A stretch of DNA of 34,583 nucleotides from Actinomycetota bacterium (GTDB taxonomy: Bacteria > Actinomycetota > Thermoleophilia > Solirubrobacterales > Solirubrobacteraceae). A model generated the notes under the pieces. The model searched no databases. It saw only the letters and a list, made by a program, of their open reading frames with translations, and was not told where the DNA came from. Made by a program: the position numbers and the translations under genes. Shown here in pieces: positions 16,559-23,484 of this stretch (position 1 is the first letter of the stretch; every line of letters starts with the position of its first letter). Where the stretch lies: the NCBI GenBank assembly GCA_005888335.1, contig VAWY01000028.1, positions 1 to 34,583 of the forward strand, written 5' to 3'.

Positions 16559-17834
16559 TGACGGGCCCGACCGCGTGCGTCGTGCGCAGCGCTCCGTCGG
16601 CGCCCAGCTCGGCGTCGCTGAACGCGTGCGTGACGAACGGGTAGCTGCCCTCCTGGGTCACCGTGAACTCCACGTAGCCGCCCTGCGAGGGCGCGAGGCT
16701 GACCGTCTGGGCGTTGTGCCCGATCTGGCCCTCGATGTCCGTCTTGTCGAAGACCAGGCCGATCACGTGGAAGGCCGACCACAGCGAGGCGCCGGCGTTG
16801 AGCAGGTACATGCGAACCCGCTCGCCCTTCTTGACCCGGATCGGATGGTTGACGTACTGGTTGGCGTAGCCGTTGAACGCGATCACCGACGGCTTCTTGG
16901 CCTGCATGGCCGTGTAGTCGGGGGCGAGGTCGTTCTTGGAGGGGTAGTACTCCTGCTGCGTCACCCACAGCTCGCGATCGACGGGCTTGAGGTGGCGCGG
17001 CTTGACCACGAACATGCCGGCCATCCCGGCGCCGACGTGCAGCAGGGCGGGCGCGCTGACGCAGTGGTACATGAAGACGCCCGGGTGCTTGGCGACAAAG
17101 GTCTCGCGGTGGCTCTGACCCGGCGCGATCGTGACGAAGGCGTGCGTCGGGTCGGCGCCCTCAGCGTGGAGGTCGAGCGAGTGCGGCAGCGTGACGCCCA
17201 TCTTCTTGGTGGCGCCGTTGACGAAGTCGATCGAGACGCGGTCGCCGACGTTGACGACCATCGGCGGCGACGCGCCGGTCCCGCGCAGGAACTTGCCGTT
17301 GATCCCGAACGACCACACCTCCATCGGGTGCTCCTCGGAGGAGACGCGGGTGATGTGCTGGTCGACGTCGACGCGGAAGTGCTTGACGGGGCCGGGCGGG
17401 ACGGCGGGCAGCAGCGGGCTCGGGCGCTTGTAGTGCTCGACGCTGACCTTCTTGAGCTCGCGGGCGAGGGCGCCGGTCGCGGCGGCCGCCGGGGCCGGGG
17501 CCGCATGGTTGTGGCCGGCCGGCAGCCGGGTAGCGGCGGTCGCGCCGGCGGGCGCGGCGGCCGTGGCGCTCCTGCCGGGGATCTTGTGCGCGAGCAGGAG
17601 GCCGCCCGCCAGGCCGGTGGCGACGGCCAGCCAGATGACGAGCGCGCTCCAGCGCGACGCTCGGGGCGGCGCCTCCGGCGGCCGCTCGTCGGCCGCGGCG
17701 CGCTCGAGCGCCTCCACGCGGTCGACGAGGCGCAGCTCGACGTGGCGATGCTCCGAATGGCGCTCGCCGCCTCCTGGTCCGCGCTTGGGCGGTGCTGTCG
17801 CGGGCCCGGTCTGCTGCACTCTGGTCTCTCCCAT
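16548..17834 (-). CDS. nirK: Membrane-anchored NirK-type copper protein (copper nitrite reductase-like)
   Basis: A 428-residue two-cupredoxin protein. Residues 1-62 are cytoplasmic and charged, 63-84 form one membrane helix, 85-120 an Ala/Pro linker, and ~125-428 the enzyme. All copper ligands of nitrite reductases are present. Type 1: His218, Cys258, His266, Met271. Type 2: His223, His257 and His356 (SAFHVIGLVFDK). The catalytic pair matches Asp221 (LDLH) and His330 (VNHPI). This supports nitrite reduction to NO, although multicopper-oxidase-like relatives exist. NirK is usually a soluble exported protein, so the N-terminal anchor is notable. Tandem direct repeats lie ~95-130 bases upstream. 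The electron donor may be the lipoprotein cupredoxin at 11677-12060. Confidence 0.85.
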   Translation of the reverse strand: MGETRVQQTGPATAPPKRGPGGGERHSEHRHVELRLVDRVEALERAAADERPPEAPPRASRWSALVIWLAVATGLAGGLLLAHKIPGRSATAAAPAGATAATRLPAGHNHAAPAPAAAATGALARELKKVSVEHYKRPSPLLPAVPPGPVKHFRVDVDQHITRVSSEEHPMEVWSFGINGKFLRGTGASPPMVVNVGDRVSIDFVNGATKKMGVTLPHSLDLHAEGADPTHAFVTIAPGQSHRETFVAKHPGVFMYHCVSAPALLHVGAGMAGMFVVKPRHLKPVDRELWVTQQEYYPSKNDLAPDYTAMQAKKPSVIAFNGYANQYVNHPIRVKKGERVRMYLLNAGASLWSAFHVIGLVFDKTDIEGQIGHNAQTVSLAPSQGGYVEFTVTQEGSYPFVTHAFSDAELGADGALRTTHAVGPVMAH

Positions 17835-17927
17835 CCACGCGTCGCTTGCAGGACGGGACGATTCTTCGCGAGGGGCTGGGCGCCGCCATCAGCAAGGCTT
17901 GCAGCATGCCTGCGAGGTCTGGCGCGA

Positions 17928-17961
17928 GAATGCGCAGGGAACGCGCAGGAACTCGCTAGGT
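17928..17961. promoter_or_regulatory. Tandem ~11-bp direct repeats upstream of the NirK-type gene
   Basis: GAATGCGCAGG (17928-17938) is followed directly by GAACGCGCAGG (17939-17949; 10 of 11 identical) and a looser third copy, AACTCGCTAGG (17950-17960). A period of one helical turn is typical for OmpR/PhoP-type response regulators, and the minus-strand reading GTTCC-TGCGC resembles an actinobacterial PHO-type box. The repeats sit in the 128-base gap upstream of nirK. Regulator identity is inference. Confidence 0.45.
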
Positions 17962-17962
17962 A

Positions 17963-18151
17963 TCAGTACGAGACATCGCCAGCGGCCTCGTCGGCGTCCT
18001 CGGCCACGGGCACGACCTCGTTGGCGTGGATCGTGCAGAGGTTGGGGCCGCCCGACTCGAGGACGGCGCGAAGCTCCTGCTCGGTGAGCTTGGCCCCGCA
18101 CTCCTCGCAGCGCTCGCCAGCGGTCTCGAGTGTGTGCTCCTCGAGGTCCAT
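17963..18151 (-). CDS. Small CxxC (zinc-ribbon/DksA-like) protein
   Basis: A 62-residue acidic protein beginning MDLEEHTLETAGERCEECGAKLTEQEL. One CxxC pair (CEEC) and a second Cys/His group (LCTIHANE) could bind one zinc, the usual make-up of small zinc-ribbon or TraR/DksA-like proteins. The C-terminal tail is highly acidic. An upstream open frame (to 18238) would add 29 basic residues with no family resemblance, so ATG 18151 is preferred. It lies upstream of nirK on the same strand with a 128-base gap. Function unknown. Confidence 0.72.
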   Translation of the reverse strand: MDLEEHTLETAGERCEECGAKLTEQELRAVLESGGPNLCTIHANEVVPVAEDADEAAGDVSY

Positions 18152-18198
18152 GCGCTGGAGCCTAGTACGTCGCGTCGGCCTCTGGCCGGCGGTCGTTC

Positions 18199-18244
18199 TG
18201 ACCAGTCGGGGGCCGACCGGCATCCTGCCGGTGGCCACCGGTCA
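18199..18244 (-). terminator. Long hairpin at the stop of the UDG-like gene
   Basis: A 7-bp stem ACCGGCA-TCC-TGCCGGT (18216-18232) is extended by GGCC/GGCC with one bulge (18211-18214 with 18233-18236) and, further out, TGACC/GGTCA (18199-18203 with 18240-18244), which includes the UDG-like TGA. It is placed to end the minus-strand transcript. No U-tract follows. The loop core (CAGGATG on the minus strand) equals that of the hairpin after the cupredoxin gene. Confidence 0.6.
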
Positions 18245-18895
18245 GTACGGCGGGAGCTCGGCGTACCAGTCGCCGAGGACGCGGAAGGCGGACCAGAACT
18301 GCCGCTTGGCAGCCTCCTCGTCGAGCGAGTCGTCGATGTTGGGCACCACCAGCGCCTCCGTCGACGGCGTGAAGCGCTGGACGACCCCGAAGGCCGGCTC
18401 GACGGCGCGCGCGAGCGGGACGTCGGCGTCGTTGAGGACGGCCAGGGCGTCGAGCCCCATGGCGACGACGATCTTGGGCGCGACGATGGCGAGCTCGTCG
18501 ACGATCCGCGCGATGCAGGCAGGGTCGGCGAGCGACGGGTCGGCCACCGGGCACTTGACGCACAGCGTCCCGTAGACGGCCAGCGGGTCGATCCCGAGCC
18601 GCTTGAGCGACTTCATCAGCGCGCTGCCCGAGCGCCCGTAGAACGCGACGCCCTCCTCGACCTCGCTCGGGACCGGCGCGTACTTGAGCAGGAAGACGTC
18701 GGCCTGCGGATGGCCCGAGCCGAGCACCGGCAGCAGGTTGCCGCGCGGGCAGTGCGGGCAGGACTGCAGCTCGCGAGTGAGCGCGTTGAGCTCGCGGATC
18801 GCGCGCTCGAGGTACTTTTCGCGGATCTCGTCGTCGGTGGCCGGAGGCATCGCGGCGGACTTCACCGGCTCCGGCGCCTCTCCCTGCGCCTGCAT
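18242..18895 (-). CDS. Divergent uracil-DNA-glycosylase-superfamily protein, probably Fe-S
   Basis: A 217-residue protein resembling family 4/5 UDGs. It has an N-terminal CPHC (Cys46, Cys49), a second cysteine group (Cys112, Cys115, Cys127) and the fold markers GVAFYGRSGSALMKSLKRLGI and KIVVAMGLDAL. The catalytic motifs differ from true family-4 enzymes: KYAPV (71-75) stands where GEAPG is expected, and PNIDDSLDE (185-193) replaces the HPxxxx(R) motif. It may therefore excise another base, bind nucleic acid only, or act on an unrelated substrate. The start ATG 18895 overlaps the stop of the GT-PHP gene (TGATG); ATG 18850 is an alternative. Its link to an inositol-lipid cluster is unexplained. 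Confidence 0.78.
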   Translation of the reverse strand: MQAQGEAPEPVKSAAMPPATDDEIREKYLERAIRELNALTRELQSCPHCPRGNLLPVLGSGHPQADVFLLKYAPVPSEVEEGVAFYGRSGSALMKSLKRLGIDPLAVYGTLCVKCPVADPSLADPACIARIVDELAIVAPKIVVAMGLDALAVLNDADVPLARAVEPAFGVVQRFTPSTEALVVPNIDDSLDEEAAKRQFWSAFRVLGDWYAELPPY

Positions 18896-20793
18896 CAGCC
18901 CTTGCGGGTGGCTCGCCGCACCCGCCGCTCGCGCCGCGCGCGCCGCGCCGACGGCGGGATCGCGGTCGTCTCCAGGAACTTCAGCGCCTGCACGTAGAGC
19001 AGCGAGGTCGGCCGGCGGACGATGTCGGCCTCGCGCAGCGACTCGAGGAACTCCTCGGGCCCGTCGAAGTCGCGCATGCGGATGCGCACCGACCCCAGCC
19101 CGGCCGCCACGTGCGAGTCCGAGCCGGCGCCGGCCACGACGCGGTACTTCGCGGCGAAGCGCTCGGCCTCGTCGTTGAACGACCCGATCGCCACGCGCGG
19201 GTTGTAGACCTCGATCGCGTCGACGTCGTCGAGAACGTTCAGCAGGTGCTCGTAGTCGGGGACCGAGTGCATGCGGTCGAAGGGATGGGGGACGTAGACA
19301 AGTCCGCCCTGGCGCTTGATCTCGGCCACGGTGTCCTCGAGCGACATCCCGCGCTCGATCTTCTCGCGCAGGAACAGCCCGATGACCTCGCCCTGCGACG
19401 CCGTCTTGACCTCCTCGCCGACGATGACCTTGACACCGAAGTCCGCGGCCTTGGCCGCCGCCTCGAAGGCGCCGGAGATCTCGTTGTGGTCGGTCACGGC
19501 GATGGCCCCGAGGCCGCGCGCGCGGGCGGTGCGCAGCAGGACCTCGACCGGCGTCGCGCAGTCGGGCGAGTGGTCGGTGTGCATGTGCAGGTCGACGTCG
19601 ATGAGCGCCCGGCGCGCCAGCCGGGCCGCCACCTCGGGGCGCCCGCGGCCGTCGTGGCGGCGGGCGACGAGCTCGCCGTAGACCGCCTCGAGCTCGTCGG
19701 CGACGGTCGCCCACGGCCGGTCGGGCCGGACGGCGGCGAGCCGGGCGCGCAGCTCGCCGTCGCGGATCAGGCGCTCGAGCTGGGCGGCGAGCGTGTCCGT
19801 GTCACGCGGCTCGAAGAGCAGCCCGCTCTGGCCCTCGCCCAGCGCCTCCTCGTAGACGGGCAGCCGCGAGGCGACCGGCACAGCGCCGGCCACGCGGGCG
19901 CGCGCGAGCAGCCCGGGCGCGGGGGCGGTGCCGTCCGAGGCGGCGACGAGCACGTCCGCCGCGGCCAGGACCTCGGCCTCGTCGAGCTCGTCGGGTGTGG
20001 CGAAGCGCACGCGCTCGCGCAGCGAGGCACGCAAGGGGGTCGACGACGACGGCCCGCGCGCCGAGATCACCGTCGCGGTCCACGGCAGGTCGTCGTCGAG
20101 CGCCCGGAGCGCGCGCAGGAAGACGCGCAGCGCGGGGCGCTCCTCGTGCTCGAGGAAGACGAGGCGGACCGTCTCGCCCGCGCGCGCGACGGGCGCGGGC
20201 GCGGCGTCGAACCCGGGCCGCACGACGCGGTAGCCCGCGGGGAAGAAGCGGCCCATCAGCTCGGCCGTGGCGGTCCAGCTCGCGGTGCGGGCGTCGAGGC
20301 GGCCGAAGATCAGCTCGACGACGCGCCGGGCCACCTGCGTGGAGACGACGCGCTCGGCCGGCAGGTGGAACGTGCCGACGTTCAGCGCGCGCGAGTGGCG
20401 CAGCGCGGCGCTGGCCACCGACGGCGCGAACGGGTCGTGCACGTGGCAGATGTCGAGCGGCACCGTGTCGTGCAGCGCCTCGATGGTCCGGGTGACGTCG
20501 ACCGGCAGCGCGGTCCGGCGGCGCGAGCTGAGCGCCGGCAGCACCTCGCCGACCGCCAGCACGCGCACCTGCCCGTCGTCGGCGAAGAGCGACTCGGGGC
20601 GGTCGCGCGCCGCGCGCAGCGCCGAGCGCGACTCGCGCACCTCACCGCCGTCGTCCGACGGCGCCACGACGAGCACGCGATGGCCGCGCGCCGCGAGCTC
20701 GGTGGCCGCCCCTCCGACGAACCGGTCGATCTCGGTTCCCGACCCGTAGGGGTGCGGGCTGGCATGGACGAGGTTGAGCGGCACGCGTCCCAT
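18895..20793 (-). CDS. Fusion of GT-B glycosyltransferase (GT4-like) and PHP phosphoesterase
   Basis: A 632-residue two-enzyme fusion without signal peptide. Residues 1-~385 resemble GT4 transferases: a glycine-containing first strand loop (YGSGTEIDRFVGGAATELAARGH), ICHVHDPFAPS, and the donor-site region YEEALGEGQSGLLFEPRDTDTLAAQLERLI (314-343). Residues ~398-600 are a PHP domain with its metal set: DLHMH (His403, His405), TDHN (Asp435, His436), Glu460, VPHP (His503) and GSDSH (Asp559, His561). PHP proteins hydrolyse phosphomonoesters or diesters. The gene follows ino1 and the PIP-synthase-like gene, so an attractive reading is glycosylation of phosphatidylinositol coupled to a phosphatase step (inference). 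It overlaps the UDG-like gene by one base. Confidence 0.88.
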   Translation of the reverse strand: MGRVPLNLVHASPHPYGSGTEIDRFVGGAATELAARGHRVLVVAPSDDGGEVRESRSALRAARDRPESLFADDGQVRVLAVGEVLPALSSRRRTALPVDVTRTIEALHDTVPLDICHVHDPFAPSVASAALRHSRALNVGTFHLPAERVVSTQVARRVVELIFGRLDARTASWTATAELMGRFFPAGYRVVRPGFDAAPAPVARAGETVRLVFLEHEERPALRVFLRALRALDDDLPWTATVISARGPSSSTPLRASLRERVRFATPDELDEAEVLAAADVLVAASDGTAPAPGLLARARVAGAVPVASRLPVYEEALGEGQSGLLFEPRDTDTLAAQLERLIRDGELRARLAAVRPDRPWATVADELEAVYGELVARRHDGRGRPEVAARLARRALIDVDLHMHTDHSPDCATPVEVLLRTARARGLGAIAVTDHNEISGAFEAAAKAADFGVKVIVGEEVKTASQGEVIGLFLREKIERGMSLEDTVAEIKRQGGLVYVPHPFDRMHSVPDYEHLLNVLDDVDAIEVYNPRVAIGSFNDEAERFAAKYRVVAGAGSDSHVAAGLGSVRIRMRDFDGPEEFLESLREADIVRRPTSLLYVQALKFLETTAIPPSARRARRERRVRRATRKG

Positions 20794-20806
20794 GATGCCG
20801 ACCCGC

Positions 20807-20830
20807 GGCCCGGGCCGTCCGGCCCGGGCC
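20807..20830 (-). terminator. Strong 10-bp hairpin between ino1 and the GT-PHP gene
   Basis: Two copies of the self-complementary decamer GGCCCGGGCC (20807-20816 and 20821-20830) are separated by GTCC, forming a very stable hairpin with a 4-base loop. It lies in the 59-base gap between ino1 (ends 20853) and the GT-PHP start (20793). It lacks a U-run; it may terminate, attenuate or protect the ino1 mRNA end. Confidence 0.6.
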
Positions 20831-20852
20831 TACGAGTCGAGTCGGCGCTGCG

Positions 20853-22022
20853 TCAGTTCTGCGAGATCGTCGAGTCGGGCGCCGGCGTCCCGGTGGGCTC
20901 GGTGCCCGGCAGCCCGGCGTGCTCGCGGATGAACTCCTCGGTCAGCAGCCGCGCCTCTTCGTCGACGCGCTGGTTGTGCGGCGACTTCATGAGGTACGAC
21001 GACGGCCCGTCGAGCTGGCCGGCGACGCCGTGGTTGAGCGCCAGCTTGCACAGGCGCACCGCGTCGATGACGATGCCCGCCGAGTTGGGCGAGTCCCAGA
21101 CCTCGAGCTTGGCCTCGATGGTGAGCGGCACGTCGCCGAAGGCCTGGCCCTCGAGGCGGATGTGCGCCCACTTGCGGTCGGTCAGCCACGGCACGTAGTC
21201 CGACGGGCCGATGTAGACGTCGTCGGCGGGCAGCTCGTGGCCCATGATCGACGTGACCGCGTTGGTCTTGGAGATCTTCTTGGACTCCAGCCGCTCGCGC
21301 TCGAGCATGTTGTAGAAGTCCATGTTGCCGCCGACGTTGAGCTGCGAGGTGCGCAGCATCTTCACGCCGCGGTCGTGGAACAGCCGGGCCAGGTTGCGGT
21401 GCACGATCGTGGCGCCGACCTGCGACTTGATGTCGTCGCCGATGACCGGCAGCCCGGCCTTCTCGAAGCGCTTGATCCAGTAGTCCTCGCGGGCGATGAA
21501 CACCGGGATGCAGTTCACGAAGGCGCAGCCGGCCTCGAGGATCTGCTCGACGTACCACTTGGTCGCCTGCTCGGAGCCGACCGGCAGGTAGCTGACGACG
21601 ACGTCGGTGTGCGTGTCCCTGAGGATCTGGACGATGTCGGCGGTCTCGCCGGGCGCCTTGGTGATCTTCTCGGCGGCGTACTTGCCGATCCCGTCGTGCG
21701 TCATGCCGCGGTAGACGGTCGCGCCGATCTGCGCGGGCACGTCGGTGAACTTGATCGTGTTGTTGGGCTCGGCCCAGATCGCCTCGCCGAGGTCCTTGCC
21801 GACCTTCGTGAGGTTGACGTCGAAGGCGCAGGTGAACTCGATGTCGCGGACGTGGTAGCCGCCGAGGTCGGCGTGCATGAGCCCGGGCACCCGCTCGGCG
21901 GGATCGGCGTCGCGGTAGTGGTGGACGCCCTGGACGAAGGCGGAGGCGCAGTTGCCGACGCCGATGATGGCCACACGCACCTTGTCGCGCTGGTAGCGCG
22001 ACGCGCCGTTGATGTTTGACAA
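20853..22022 (-). CDS. ino1: Inositol-3-phosphate synthase, actinobacterial type
   Basis: Converts glucose 6-phosphate to 1L-myo-inositol 3-phosphate with NAD. Length is 389 residues; actinobacterial enzymes are of this short class. NAD-binding motif [20 protein letters not shown] (16-35). Other hallmarks: [55 protein letters not shown] (substrate and NAD site), and [19 protein letters not shown]. The start is TTG 22022, supported by AGGAG at 22030-22034 seven bases upstream, and by the family N-terminus. It sits 53 bases after the PIP-synthase-like gene and before the GT-PHP gene, consistent with supplying inositol phosphate for lipid or thiol synthesis. Confidence 0.95.
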   Translation of the reverse strand: MSNINGASRYQRDKVRVAIIGVGNCASAFVQGVHHYRDADPAERVPGLMHADLGGYHVRDIEFTCAFDVNLTKVGKDLGEAIWAEPNNTIKFTDVPAQIGATVYRGMTHDGIGKYAAEKITKAPGETADIVQILRDTHTDVVVSYLPVGSEQATKWYVEQILEAGCAFVNCIPVFIAREDYWIKRFEKAGLPVIGDDIKSQVGATIVHRNLARLFHDRGVKMLRTSQLNVGGNMDFYNMLERERLESKKISKTNAVTSIMGHELPADDVYIGPSDYVPWLTDRKWAHIRLEGQAFGDVPLTIEAKLEVWDSPNSAGIVIDAVRLCKLALNHGVAGQLDGPSSYLMKSPHNQRVDEEARLLTEEFIREHAGLPGTEPTGTPAPDSTISQN

Positions 22023-22075
22023 GTCAGGTCTCCTGATCGAGGGACGCTGTAGACCACCCCACGGGGCGGCCGCGG

Positions 22076-22702
22076 TTACCCCGCATCCGGCGCGTTGAGC
22101 GCGCTCCGGACGTGGAGGATCCGCTGAAGCACCGTGAACACGCTCAGCCCGGCGAGCACGTACACCGCGGGCTTGAGGAGCTCGAAGTCACCGAGTGAAG
22201 CACCCTTGGCGAAGAGCAGCCCGGCGGACAGGATGACCACGCGCACGGCTCGCGTCGCGATCCCGCCCTTGTTCTCCACCCCGAGCGCCTCGGCTCGCGC
22301 GCGCGTGTAGGAGACCATCAGCGAGGCCAGCACGGCGACCATGCACGCCGCGACGGCGTCCTCGTCCCCGCGCATGGCGAAGCGCACGGCGACCGCGGTC
22401 AGGACGATGCCCTCCTCGATGCGGTCCAGCGTCGAGTCCAGGAACGCGCCGAACGCGGTCCCCTTGCCCGACATCCGCGAGTAGCGCCCGTCGAGCGTGT
22501 CGCAGACCGAGCCCACGATGAACGCGATGCCGCCAAGGAAGTACCAGCCCTGCCACACGAGCACGGCGGCGAGCGCGTTGAGGGCCAGCCCGGTCAGCGA
22601 GATCGCGTTCGGGGTCAGGCGCGACTCGATGAGCCGGTTGCGGGCGAGCGCGCGCCGCTCGGCGTACAGCGCCGCGGCCCGCTGGGTGCGGGTGTCAGCC
22701 AT
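22076..22702 (-). CDS. CDP-alcohol phosphatidyltransferase, probable phosphatidylinositol-phosphate synthase
   Basis: A 208-residue integral membrane enzyme with about six helices. The family motif is present as [10 protein letters not shown]...GAFLDSTLD, giving the four metal-binding Asp residues, with SR where AR is usual. The stretch following it ([15 protein letters not shown], then [28 protein letters not shown]) parallels mycobacterial PgsA1, which joins CDP-diacylglycerol to inositol 3-phosphate. Next to ino1 this assignment is well supported, although phosphatidylglycerol-phosphate synthase cannot be excluded by eye. Its ATG overlaps the PAP2 gene stop (TGATG). Confidence 0.85.
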   Translation of the reverse strand: MADTRTQRAAALYAERRALARNRLIESRLTPNAISLTGLALNALAAVLVWQGWYFLGGIAFIVGSVCDTLDGRYSRMSGKGTAFGAFLDSTLDRIEEGIVLTAVAVRFAMRGDEDAVAACMVAVLASLMVSYTRARAEALGVENKGGIATRAVRVVILSAGLLFAKGASLGDFELLKPAVYVLAGLSVFTVLQRILHVRSALNAPDAG

Positions 22703-23460
22703 CAGGCCGGGGCGAACGCCCAGGCGGCGGGACGGGCCCGGGCCAGCCAGCTCGCGGTGTACGCGGCGAGCCCCGCGGTGCACGCGCCGAGGAAGGCGTC
22801 GGCCAGGAAGTGGTTGGCGGTGATGACGATCACGAACGTCACCAGGAACGGATAGGCGCCCCAGAACACGCGCAAGACGTTCCAGCGGACGAGGCGCGCG
22901 AGCGGCCAGCCGATCATCAGCGCGAAGGCGACGTGCATCGACGGGACGGCGGCGTAGGGGTTGAACAGCGCGTCGATCGCCACCGAGTCGGACCGCACGC
23001 CGGTGAACTGGGCGACGGAGTCGACGAACCCCCACTCCGGGAAGAAGCGCGGCGGCGCCGTCGGCAGGACGATGTAGCCGATGAGCGCGAGGACCATCCC
23101 CACGACCATCATGTTGCGCACGAAGTAGAACGACTCGTTGCGGAACAGGTACAGCCAGATCAGCGCCGACAGCGTGATCGTGGTCTGGCAGTTGATGTAG
23201 ATCCAGCTGGCCACGTCGACGACGAGGTGGCTGCCCGAGGCCCACGCTTGGACCGTCGGCTCGACGAAGACGTGCAGCGCCCGCTCGGCGTCGATGAGGT
23301 TCCGGGCGTTCTCGAAGGCGGTGCCGGCGCGCCCGTAGACGGCGCCGCGAACGACGCGGTAGCCGTAGTAGGCGGCGGCGAACAGCGCGAGCTGCCGGAT
23401 GACGTCCGGCCAGCCGTGCGGAAGCGCGCGCGCCTGGAGAGAGCGTGCCCGGGCGAGCAT
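22702..23460 (-). CDS. PAP2-family (AUR1-like) membrane phosphatase
   Basis: A 252-residue multi-pass protein with about six helices. The phosphatase motifs read LPTAPPRF (132-139), AVPSMHVAF (171-179, acid/base His176) and ITANHFLADAFLG (213-225, nucleophile His217 and Asp221). This arrangement is that of the PAP2_3 subgroup, which includes inositol-phosphorylceramide synthases, rather than small soluble-type PAP2 enzymes. The reaction could be dephosphorylation of a lipid phosphate or transfer of phosphoinositol. Between a GT-C-like gene and the PIP-synthase-like gene it is a candidate for the phosphatase that turns phosphatidylinositol phosphate into phosphatidylinositol. ATG 23460 lies 24 bases after the upstream stop. 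Confidence 0.86.
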   Translation of the reverse strand: MLARARSLQARALPHGWPDVIRQLALFAAAYYGYRVVRGAVYGRAGTAFENARNLIDAERALHVFVEPTVQAWASGSHLVVDVASWIYINCQTTITLSALIWLYLFRNESFYFVRNMMVVGMVLALIGYIVLPTAPPRFFPEWGFVDSVAQFTGVRSDSVAIDALFNPYAAVPSMHVAFALMIGWPLARLVRWNVLRVFWGAYPFLVTFVIVITANHFLADAFLGACTAGLAAYTASWLARARPAAWAFAPA

Positions 23461-23484
23461 GGGGGAGAGACTCTAGCCGGGCGT

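Noticed and set aside
16551..18575. Plus-strand open frame of 674 codons opposite the NirK-type and UDG-like genes
   Set aside because: Composition is that of a shadow frame; the minus-strand genes have complete metal ligands and motifs.
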